A DNA stretch of 13,786 bases from Chrysochromulina parva (lineage: Eukaryota > Haptophyta > Prymnesiales > Chrysochromulinaceae). Position 1 is the first letter of the stretch; each line of letters starts with the position of its first letter. The notes below the pieces were generated by a model. It was not told where the DNA came from, did not search any database, and saw only the letters and a program-made list of their open reading frames with translations. The translations under genes and the position numbers were made by a program. The stretch lies in the NCBI GenBank assembly GCA_002887195.1, contig PJAB01001540.1:1-13786 (forward strand), given 5' to 3'. Shown in pieces: positions 6,640 to 13,571 of this stretch.

Positions 6640-7196
6640 GGCCGGCCAGCGCCAGTGCCGGGCTCATTCTAGTACGGACGCGCCGATTGCCGAGAGTTGA
6701 GGGTCGGGTTCTGTGGGGAGCCGTCTCGGGCAGCCCTACGGGACTTCTTCCCCTTTCCCCGCTGAGCGTGCTTGGCCTCAGGGCTTGGCCTCCTGAGCCT
6801 GCGTGCGGTGCTGCGGTCCCCCTATACAATTGTAGGGCTTCATACAATTGTATGCGGCGCGATTTCCGCGTCGAGAAAACATTTAATGATTACATGTGTA
6901 CAAGTACAAGTACAAGTACAATTGTACACTTGTAAACACTAAAAACACCCGAACATACCCCCTGTCAACACCATGTTAAGTACATTGTACTCCGGGAGAC
7001 AAGTCAAGTCAACACTTCGTGAACAACACCCATCAGACAGTGACCTAACAGGAAGCCCAAATCGAATGTGCTCCTCGACTTGACGTGACTTGACTACTCC
7101 GACGTCATATGGCCTGCCGAAACTAGTCGAGCGCGCCGTAATAGTCGTGTTTTTGTAACGGCGCGTAAATCTGCGTCACGTTTAGGCGCCAACCAT
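6640..7196. promoter_or_regulatory. AT-rich, palindrome-rich divergent promoter region
   Basis: 557 bp between head-to-head genes. ACAATTGT occurs three times: at 6826-6833 inside a CCCT..AGGG imperfect palindrome, at 6844-6851 inside the perfect 14-mer CATACAATTGTATG (6841-6854), and at 6918-6925 inside the perfect 12-mer GTACAATTGTAC (6916-6927). Four GTACAA hexamers run in tandem over 6898-6921. Further right, GACTTGAC occurs at 7077-7084 and 7087-7094 and inverted at 7003-7010. These are candidate factor-binding sites, and palindromes suggest dimeric binders. No factor can be named from sequence. Confidence 0.5.
6898..6927. repeat. Tandem GTACAA hexamers merging into the palindrome GTACAATTGTAC
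   Basis: Four perfect GTACAA copies (6898, 6904, 6910, 6916) are followed by TTGTACACTTGTA, the reverse complement of the repeat apart from a 2-nt bulge. The array can form a hairpin. It is a microsatellite-like tract in the least GC-rich part of the window. Confidence 0.85.
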
Positions 7197-7919
7197 ATGA
7201 AGCGATCATGTGCAAAGAACGCGCCTGCGGAGAAGGCGGCCAAATATGATGCTGAGGACAACGCAGCCACTGCCAGCAACCCCACCGCGGGTGCCGACGC
7301 GCCCAGTACTGCCGTCGACGGCTATGACCGACTCACTGCTGACGACGATGACGAAAGCACAGAGACACAACTTTGTGCCACTGAGACGCAGACCTCATCG
7401 ACCAAGCTCAAGAGGCGGACGTCATGCATCAGCTTTGGGGAAGTCAGTATATATTCGCACGCACCGGCACTCGCTGGCGACCGCCTGCCTGCAAGCGACG
7501 GCCCATCAATTGGCCTTGGCAAGCTCACTGACGTCCAGCTCAGGCGGATCGACTCTTATGACGTGATGCGCAACGCTGAGCGCACGGGTGTGCGCCACAT
7601 TGACGCCCACGAGCGTGTGGCATCCCTCCTGCTGATCCACCGTTCGGCCTCCATCGATGCCGTCACAATGGAGCACGATATCACTCGTGCCCAGCGCGCG
7701 GAGACGCTCGCAGCTGTCGCCGCAGCCGGTCCCTCGCCATCAACCGTGCCGCCCTCGGCGGACTCCGCCGCGGCTCACCAGCTTGCATTCGACGCACTGC
7801 TAGGGTCGTCCACCGAGCGAGCGAAGCCACAGACGGTGAATCCAAGCGCGAGCTGGAGCTTGCTCGCCCGCCTCCCTGCCTTCCAGGATGATACGATAGG
7901 GCTGACTGATCTGTGGTAG
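7197..7919 (+). CDS. Small algal protein with a conserved SFG..DGPSIGLG motif, function unknown
   Basis: 240 residues, single exon, starting at ATG 7197. The first ~70 residues are charged, Thr/Asp/Ala-rich and probably disordered. Residues ~72-147 are the structured-looking core: KRRTSCISFGEVSIYSHAP, GDRLPASDGPSIGLG, SYDVMRNAERTG and ERVASLLLIH. This resembles a motif I recall from uncharacterised diatom and haptophyte proteins (basic-VSFG-x-V, then SDGPPLxLG, then a YE..R helix and an ERxxLL helix). The function of that family is unknown to me. The C-terminus is Ala/Ser-rich and ends in DTIGLTDLW. No signal peptide or membrane segment is visible. It lies 122 bp upstream of the lumen-protein gene on the same strand. 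Confidence 0.65.
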   Translation: MKRSCAKNAPAEKAAKYDAEDNAATASNPTAGADAPSTAVDGYDRLTADDDDESTETQLCATETQTSSTKLKRRTSCISFGEVSIYSHAPALAGDRLPASDGPSIGLGKLTDVQLRRIDSYDVMRNAERTGVRHIDAHERVASLLLIHRSASIDAVTMEHDITRAQRAETLAAVAAAGPSPSTVPPSADSAAAHQLAFDALLGSSTERAKPQTVNPSASWSLLARLPAFQDDTIGLTDLW

Positions 7920-8041
7920 ACTCTGAAAAGAGCCTCCTGTGTCCTCCATGTGGCATGGCCGTTTCGAGTACGTTTCGAGCAGTACCGGTAAAGTGCTACA
8001 TGTAGAGATCACATCTCGCGGCCGCCACTTCGGAGTTCGGA

Positions 8042-8731
8042 ATGGCTCTTTCGCTCCTCACCACCGTCGTTGCGCTCCTCGAGTCGCCCGTGCCAGCAAT
8101 GGGCTCACGGTCGTGCGTGCGCGCGTCCTCGCCGCTCTCGACGAGACTGGACCAGACCGCGCTCCTTAGCCGCCGCTCGCTGCTCTCCACCGCTGCAACG
8201 GCCGCTGCCGCCATTGCGGCCACTCCAGCGCTGCCCTCGTTTGCCGAAGCAACGCTCGTGACGCGGCAGCAGGCGTACACGCGGTATGTGCCTCGTATTG
8301 AGCGCGGTCGCGACTTTTGGGCCGGCGGCCTACGCAAGTATATTGCGAGCAGCGACTGGGCAGCGATTCAGCGCGAGTTCGAGCCACTGGGCAAGAACAA
8401 GGGCGGCGCGATCCCCAAGTTCTTCGGACCGATGCGCCTATATGCTAGCTCGTTCTCGAGCAAGACCATCTCCGACAAGACTCTCGCCATGGAGGAAGCT
8501 GTCGACGAGCTCGCTGAGGCGGCCAACGGCCTGCAGATTGCGGCCGATGGCACTATCAAGGACACGGGCCTCTTCTCCTTCCTCGGGGGCAAGAAGACGA
8601 TGGACGAAGGCTCGCGCTCGAAGCTCGCACAGGACGCGTACAAGAAGGGCGTCCTTGCCTTCAACAAGTACATTGAGATCAGCAACGACGGCCTTGGCAT
8701 CTCGTTTGCCCCTATGGATACGATCGACTGA
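8042..8731 (+). CDS. PsbQ/Psb31-like thylakoid lumen protein, probable extrinsic photosystem II subunit
   Basis: 229 residues, single exon. The leader reads as three parts: an ER signal peptide (MALSLLTTVVALLESPVPA), a Ser/Arg-rich transit segment (~20-42), then a twin-arginine lumen signal (SRRSLLSTAATAAAAIAA..PSFA-EA) with likely cleavage after Ala68. This leader fits import into a secondary plastid and Tat translocation. The ~161-residue mature part is helical and charged (YVPRIERGRDFWAGGLRKYI, DWAAIQREF, LAMEEAVDELAEAANGL, AYKKGVLAFNKYIEISNDGL) and fits the four-helix bundle of PsbQ' or Psb31 subunits, which stabilise the oxygen-evolving complex. I cannot decide between these, or exclude another lumen four-helix protein. 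Targeting is clearer than family. Confidence 0.75.
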   Translation: MALSLLTTVVALLESPVPAMGSRSCVRASSPLSTRLDQTALLSRRSLLSTAATAAAAIAATPALPSFAEATLVTRQQAYTRYVPRIERGRDFWAGGLRKYIASSDWAAIQREFEPLGKNKGGAIPKFFGPMRLYASSFSSKTISDKTLAMEEAVDELAEAANGLQIAADGTIKDTGLFSFLGGKKTMDEGSRSKLAQDAYKKGVLAFNKYIEISNDGLGISFAPMDTID

Positions 8732-9163
8732 GCGTCTTGTGCATCGAGGGACGACCTGGAGCGGCTACTCGCCGGGACCATTCCGGGCCGGACCGAGTGT
8801 CGAACTTGCCAAACTGTGAGCGGGTGTGACCGGCTGTGCGCTTGCCAACCCAGGCCAAGAGGCCCGAGACCCGCAGCCCACAGGGGCCTGATGGGCGAGC
8901 ATGGGCGGTCGAGTGCATTGAAATGACATGTCACAGTAATCGAGCGCGCGTGCCGCCGAGTTGTGCGTGTTTTTGAGCCGATCGGCATTCGAAATTTCTT
9001 TCTGTGCTTCGATTCCACTAAAATTGTGCGATTTTCGGATATGAATAAAAGTTCGCTCGTCTCGAACTGCTCTCGCGCGAAGCTGAGTGCGCTGCGCGCG
9101 CGCCCGCCCGCAGTTCCGACTGCCTCGGCTCGCGGCTGCGAGCGCGGTCGCCGACTCTCGGAG
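8732..9163. promoter_or_regulatory. Intergenic region with the MAP kinase promoter and leader
   Basis: 432 bp between tandem genes. A perfect 10-bp palindrome TGACATGTCA (8924-8933) resembles bZIP-type sites. Around 8985-9055 the sequence turns AT-rich (GAAATTTCTTTC, CACTAAAATTG, GATATGAATAAAAG), a plausible core promoter or transcription start area. The stretch 9041-9163 is open in frame with the kinase and may be leader or an N-terminal extension. No TATA box is certain. Confidence 0.4.
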
Positions 9164-10255
9164 ATGCCCAAACAGCAGTACAAGGTGAAGGGCGAGACTT
9201 TCGAGGTCGACGACCGCTATGAGGTCAAGAAGAAAATTGGCGCGGGTGCGTATGGCTTGCTGTGTGCGGCGACCGACAAGAAGGAGAATATTATGGTGGC
9301 AATCAAGAAGATCAAGGATGCCTTCGACGACGCCATCGACTGCAAGCGCACGCTGCGCGAGGTGCGGCTGCTGCAGCACTTTACGCACGAGAACGTGCTC
9401 AACTTGCGCGACATTATGCTGCCCCCGCCGGGTCAGATTGTTGAGTGGAAGGACATCTACCTCGTCCTCGAGCTCATGGACACGGATCTGCATTACATTA
9501 TCCACTCGAAGCAGGCGCTCACGGACGACCACATCCAGTACTTCATCTACCAGATCTTGCGAGGCCTGAAGGCCATTCACTCGGCCAAGGTGCTGCACCG
9601 CGATCTGAAGCCCAACAACTTGCTGGTGAACAAGAATTGCGACTTGAAGATTTGCGATTTCGGGCTCGCGCGAGGCGTGGACGACTCGGTCGCACAGGCA
9701 TTGACCGAGTACGTGGTGACGCGTTGGTACCGTGCGCCCGAGCTGCTCGTCGAGAACCAGATGTACGACTCGGGCATTGACATTTGGTCTGTGGGCTGCA
9801 TCCTCGCGGAGTGCCTCGGTAGGAAGGCGTTGCTCCCGGGCAAGGACTATTTGCAGCAGCTCCGCCTGATCATTGAGACGCTGGGCGAGCCGTCTGCATC
9901 CGACTTGGCGATCATCGAGAACCCGCAGGCCGTCGAGTACATCAAGGCGCTTCCCAAGAAGCCCAAGGTGCCCTTCGGGGCTCTATACCCGCAAGCCAAC
10001 CCCGCCGCCATCGACCTGCTCGAGAAGATGCTGGTCTTCGACCCGTCGAAGCGGATATCGGCGGCGCAGGCGCTCGAGCACCAGTACCTGCATGCTCTGC
10101 ACAACGTGAACGACGAGCCGAGCGCGCCCACCTTTGACTTCTCTTATGAGTCTTCCGAAACCACAGAGACGGACCTGAGGAAACTCATCTGGGACCAGCT
10201 CCGCAAGTACCACACGGAGCTAGGCGCCATGCCAGCAAGCTTCGCGGCGTCGTAG
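9164..10255 (+). CDS. MAP kinase (ERK-type, TEY activation loop)
   Basis: 363 residues from ATG 9164, the usual MAPK length, with no intron. All key elements are present: glycine loop GAGAYG (26-31), VAIKK with Lys48, HRDLKPNN (145-152) with catalytic Asp147, DFG (165-167), the dual-phosphorylation TEY (181-183), the TRWYRAPE segment with the P+1 loop, the MAPK insert after LPGKDYLQQL, and a DEP docking-type segment near 317-319 (HNVNDEPSAPTFDF). The protein should phosphorylate Ser/Thr-Pro sites after activation by a MAPK kinase at Thr181 and Tyr183. TEY places it with ERK-type rather than p38 (TGY) or JNK (TPY) kinases. The frame is open upstream, and an in-frame ATG at 9041 would add 41 basic/Ser residues with no kinase homology, so 9164 is preferred. 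Confidence 0.95.
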   Translation: MPKQQYKVKGETFEVDDRYEVKKKIGAGAYGLLCAATDKKENIMVAIKKIKDAFDDAIDCKRTLREVRLLQHFTHENVLNLRDIMLPPPGQIVEWKDIYLVLELMDTDLHYIIHSKQALTDDHIQYFIYQILRGLKAIHSAKVLHRDLKPNNLLVNKNCDLKICDFGLARGVDDSVAQALTEYVVTRWYRAPELLVENQMYDSGIDIWSVGCILAECLGRKALLPGKDYLQQLRLIIETLGEPSASDLAIIENPQAVEYIKALPKKPKVPFGALYPQANPAAIDLLEKMLVFDPSKRISAAQALEHQYLHALHNVNDEPSAPTFDFSYESSETTETDLRKLIWDQLRKYHTELGAMPASFAAS

Positions 10256-10640
10256 AAGGGTTGAGGGGGGCTGCGCCCCGGTGCTGATGGGTGTCCTCAC
10301 GCGCACACTGCTCGTCGCACGCTCGGCAGCAAATGAGCCAAGCCACCCGAAAGCCACCCCGAAAGCCGCCCCCGGGGCGCACCCACCGAGAGGTGTGAAG
10401 ATGTGGCAGCATCTGAAGGAGAGAGTGATCTGGACGTGAGGCACGCACTACAGCCCTACAAACGACCTCCGAGTGCTGCGCGATTGCCACTGCACGATCG
10501 GGTGCACGGGCGGCACCGGGGGCGATTCCGGAGAGAGTTCGTGTGGTTTCTGGTTAGAGGTGAGACAACGTCATCCTCCGCAGTGCAGCAGTAGGTGATG
10601 AACTGTGCCGTGCGCGCCCCCGGCGCTGCCCCGTGGGCCG

Positions 10641-10654
10641 CATGCCATGGCATG
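10641..10654. repeat. Perfect 14-bp palindrome CATGCCATGGCATG
   Basis: The sequence equals its own reverse complement. It sits just left of the GC-extreme segment, and no function is evident. Confidence 0.8.
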
Positions 10655-10680
10655 AAATGAAATTTTGGCCCGCCCGTGGC

Positions 10681-10860
10681 GCCGCCTCCCAGTCACCCCC
10701 CGCGCGCCAGGGCCGGCACAGGCCCCGGGCCGGTGCCCGGTGGCCGGCCGCGGCCGCCCCGGCCGCGGGCGCGCGGCGCCCCCGCCGCCGGCCAGCGGGG
10801 CGAGGGCCAACCCCGCGCCGGCGCGGGCGCGCCCCTGCGCCCGCCGCCCCCCCTGGTCAG
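10681..10860. other. GC-extreme segment
   Basis: By hand count 163 of 180 bases are G or C, and 58 of 60 in 10741-10800. The run is full of overlapping GGCCGCGGCC / GGCGCGCC-type palindromes and C-rich tracts, so it can form stable secondary structure and is a likely place for sequencing or assembly error. A regulatory CpG-rich role is possible but unsupported. Confidence 0.7.
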
Positions 10861-11242
10861 GCGACCGTAAGTACCCCCTCCGACCCTTGTGCGCTTTCCT
10901 GCGCCATACGCAAACTTTCCTAAACGTACCGCCCACACCTGATGTCCACCGGGCCGAACAGGCGAGAAGCAGAGTCAGAGATGAATGTGACACCACGCCA
11001 TGGACGTCTCCTGAATGGTCTCCATTCTCCTCATCTGTCATGGTTCGTGCGTGTGGGTTCCGCACGGATGCGGTGTACGCCGTAACTCGTTACGCGTCCC
11101 GGGCCAGGGCATCGTCCCCACGCCCGCGGCCACACCAAAGTGCATGCAAGTCGCAAGTACCGATGCGCGCATTCATCCATGCGCTAACCATGCGCACGCC
11201 GCTCGTCCCCCACACGCGGGATTCCGCATGCCCCTCACATGC

Positions 11243-12052
11243 TCACTTGTGGGCATATTCTGCCCCCTTGGACAACTGTTGCCAGCTTTCTTCCGCCTGC
11301 GAGCGCCAAACGGGCTTTGAGTCCTTGATGTGCTGGTCTACTTCGGAAGAATACGACGTGTCAGACATCCGTGCGAACTCATCAAAGTCGACACTACCCG
11401 AGTGGTCCTTGTCCGTGTACTCGAGGAGGCGGTCAAAGACGCCGTCCGGCACGTGCTCCAGATTGAAGTAGCGAAGCATCCTGTGGAACTCTTTTCGGCT
11501 GAGCTTACCACTCTTATCTTCGTCGAGTGCTCGAAAGCCTCGACGCATCTGCTTGAAGCGATCTCGCAGCTTGCCGGTTATTACTCCGAGCCAGAACCTG
11601 AACATTTCGTCGGACACGGGGCTGCGAGCCGCACGCTCCTTGGCTTGTAGGCTGTCCTGCTCGAGGCGCGCTTGCTCCTCTTTGATCCCCGCAAGCTCCC
11701 GTTCGATCTGCTGACGCGTCATGACCGGCGGCGCTCTGCGGGGGCCGTCGTGGATGTGCAATCGTGGGGAAAGGAGGTCTTTGGCACCCACGCCGCTGTG
11801 CCCGGACAGTCGAGACGGCCAGTTGAGCTTGCAGGCCGTGCCAAGCGGGTGCACCTGTGTTCCTAAGGGGGTGTGTGCGCGGAGCTGCTCCTTGAGCTTG
11901 TAGTACTCAAGCTGATGCATCTCGCGAGGCGATGGCAAGGGCGTCAACCGACGAGGCGAGACGTGAGTCCGGGAAGCAGTAGTCAAAGCAGTAGTCGAGG
12001 GCCGGAAGTTCAGTGACCCCCCCATTCTGACGCATGAGGGCGAGCCTGACAT
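11243..12052 (-). CDS. EF-hand calcium-binding protein (two EF-hands)
   Basis: 269 residues, single exon, ATG at 12050-12052. The N-terminal ~105 residues are Pro/Ser-rich without a known domain. Residues ~111-145 form a charged helix (RQQIERELAGIKEEQARLEQ). A paired EF-hand follows: loop 1 at 177-188 (DEDKSGKLSRKE) and loop 2 at 214-225 (DKDHSGSVDFDE). Both have Asp at 1 and 3, Ser at 5, Gly at 6 and Glu at 12, so both should bind calcium. The tail (DSKPVWRSQAEESWQQLSKG) is unassigned. No membrane segment or enzyme domain is visible, so a calcium sensor or a cytoskeletal or flagellar-type EF-hand protein is possible. It is divergent from the kinase at 12240, with 187 bp between starts. Confidence 0.85.
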   Translation of the reverse strand: MSGSPSCVRMGGSLNFRPSTTALTTASRTHVSPRRLTPLPSPREMHQLEYYKLKEQLRAHTPLGTQVHPLGTACKLNWPSRLSGHSGVGAKDLLSPRLHIHDGPRRAPPVMTRQQIERELAGIKEEQARLEQDSLQAKERAARSPVSDEMFRFWLGVITGKLRDRFKQMRRGFRALDEDKSGKLSRKEFHRMLRYFNLEHVPDGVFDRLLEYTDKDHSGSVDFDEFARMSDTSYSSEVDQHIKDSKPVWRSQAEESWQQLSKGAEYAHK

Positions 12053-12239
12053 TCGAGACCCGGTGACGGTTTCGCGACGATCCGTTCAGATTTCGAGGTA
12101 GGAGTGGAACTGATTTGCATGCGACAACAGTGGAACGTTGGTCGCAAACAAAGAAATACGGAGCTTACCCGTTTGTGGTTGCTGACGACTTGGAATTTCA
12201 CAAGCGCGGCAAGAAGAAATTCACAGGGACGTCGCCAGC
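12053..12239. promoter_or_regulatory. Short divergent promoter between the EF-hand and CK1-like kinase genes
   Basis: 187 bp separate head-to-head ATG codons. It contains TGATTTGCATGCGA (octamer-like ATTTGCAT, 12113-12120) and a 7-bp inverted repeat GAATTTC/GAAATTC (12193-12199 and 12216-12222). No TATA box is evident. If the kinase starts at 12366, the region extends to 313 bp. Confidence 0.4.
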
Positions 12240-13571
12240 ATGCTGAAACAGGTATTCGTCTGTGGGCTCTGGCTCTGCCCCATGGCAGCTTGCAAGATCG
12301 TGCCCGCCTTCACCATCCTCGAAAATCCGTCAGCCGCCGCTGGGCTTCATGTCATCGGCCCAAGGATGGCCAGGCGTCGTGGTGCACCCAGTGAAGCATC
12401 ACTCCTTCGACAGCTTGCTGCTGAGCGACGTCGACATCGTGAGCTGAAGACGCTTGTTTCGGAGATGGACGTGCCGCCAACATGCTACTGGAAAGGCCCA
12501 GAGCTTGCTGCAGCTAAGCGCCGTCGCCTGCGGGCCAAAACCCATGTTCAGCAACTGGTGTCCACACTTCGTCAGGTCCGAGAGTCTGAGCCATGGCAGC
12601 TTGGCGAAGGATCGTTTGGCCGCGTGCTTCTCGGAAGGCAGGCAGGGTCAGGCGAGTTGGTTGCGCTCAAGGTGATTCCGCACGGCAGCGGGGACGGTAA
12701 TGACACGCTCGCTGTCGCTCAGTTGCGTACGGAGGCAGAAGTGCTCGCACTCATGACTGAACGTCGCGAGCCAGGATTTCCACGGTTGCTGCATTGTGCG
12801 ACCCAGGACGTAGCCGGGCGTTCTAGTCTTGTGCTTGCGATGGAGCTGCTCGGCCCAAATATCGACGACCTGTGGTGGGAAGCTACGGGTGGGACCAGCT
12901 TTTCGGTGGCATCCACATTGCGCATAGGTCGCCAGATGCTCGCACGCTTGCAACATTTGCATTCGGCAGGGTTCGTACACAACGACGTGTCGCCTCGCAA
13001 CTTCTGCATGGGTCGTGGGCACGATGCCGTCGAGGCTGCTGTCGGCGTCAAGTCGGAGGATCGCACTTCGGTGGTGCACTTAGTCGACTTCGGTTCTGCA
13101 ACACCTGTTTGTGGGCAGCTGATGACTGATGAGTTTAGGGGCACCTGGCTCTTCGCAGGCGCCCCCAGCCACACTGGCGGCCTCCCACGTGCATGCACGC
13201 CCGCTGACGACATAGCATCGCTGGTCAATTGCCTGATCTACTTGGGCAGTGGAAGCTTGCCTTGGGAGCACTCCAGTTCTGAGGCCGAGAGCGAGGCTGC
13301 GAAGAAAACCGTGATGGCCGAGCAGCTGACCAGCCTTCTCCCCGAGGCGCTAGGTGGGCCGGTGGGCCGACTATGGCAGCTGGCACGCCAAGCGCACCGC
13401 TCGCCTCTCATCAATATACACGAGTATGCATACGATGCCGACTGGCCAACGGCGTGCCGCGCGGCTCTTGGCGCGGATGTGATGCCTTGCGGTTCGAACG
13501 CCCCAAATTATGATTGGGAGGAAGTGGGCATCACGTGGAGCGCGTCCGGTGAGATCATGCATGCTCGATAA
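12240..13571 (+). CDS. Divergent CK1-like protein kinase with altered catalytic loop
   Basis: 443 residues from ATG 12240; the ATG at 12366 (residue 43) has better initiation context (A at -3, G at +4) and may be the true start. A basic, helical N-terminus (~43-115) precedes the kinase domain: glycine loop GEGSFG (122-127), VALKVI with Lys144, a glutamate in LRTEAEVLALM, MELLGPNIDDL, FSVASTLRIGRQML, HSAGFVHNDVSPRNF (catalytic Asp249), and HLVDFGSA with DFG at 283-285. The GPNIDDL, GFVHxDVxPxNF and GTxxFA-type segments and IYLGSGSLPW point to the casein kinase 1 group. HRDVKP is HNDVSP here: the HRD arginine is Asn and the catalytic-loop lysine is Ser. It keeps the ATP-binding Lys and both catalytic Asp residues, so activity is possible but uncertain. 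The tail after ~390 is unassigned. Confidence 0.8.
   Translation: MLKQVFVCGLWLCPMAACKIVPAFTILENPSAAAGLHVIGPRMARRRGAPSEASLLRQLAAERRRHRELKTLVSEMDVPPTCYWKGPELAAAKRRRLRAKTHVQQLVSTLRQVRESEPWQLGEGSFGRVLLGRQAGSGELVALKVIPHGSGDGNDTLAVAQLRTEAEVLALMTERREPGFPRLLHCATQDVAGRSSLVLAMELLGPNIDDLWWEATGGTSFSVASTLRIGRQMLARLQHLHSAGFVHNDVSPRNFCMGRGHDAVEAAVGVKSEDRTSVVHLVDFGSATPVCGQLMTDEFRGTWLFAGAPSHTGGLPRACTPADDIASLVNCLIYLGSGSLPWEHSSSEAESEAAKKTVMAEQLTSLLPEALGGPVGRLWQLARQAHRSPLINIHEYAYDADWPTACRAALGADVMPCGSNAPNYDWEEVGITWSASGEIMHAR

Larger units (their letters stand above)
10256..11242. other. 987-bp convergent noncoding region
   Basis: It lies between the MAP kinase stop and the EF-hand gene stop, so it should hold two 3' ends. 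I see no convincing gene on either strand; the open frames are low-complexity Arg/Ala/Pro, as expected from GC-rich sequence. It holds GGGCTGCGCCCC just after the MAPK stop, imperfect CCACCCCGAAAG repeats (~10337-10370), a perfect palindrome at 10641-10654 and a GC-extreme core. No tRNA-like fold was found. Confidence 0.5.

Noticed and set aside
8963..9040. MAP kinase start at 8963
   Set aside because: That codon is GTG; the first in-frame ATG is at 9041, and the kinase homology begins at the ATG at 9164.
8765..9598. 277-codon open frame on the minus strand
   Set aside because: Antisense to the MAP kinase start; the kinase frame has full domain support.
10256..11242. tRNA or snoRNA gene in the noncoding stretch
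   Set aside because: No cloverleaf, no GGTTCRA-type loop in context, and no convincing C/D box pair on either strand by eye.
10571..11471. Open frames of 164 and 268 codons across the GC-extreme region
   Set aside because: Arg/Ala/Pro/Gly composition only, no motif, and one overlaps the EF-hand gene antisense. Lack of stops follows from GC content.
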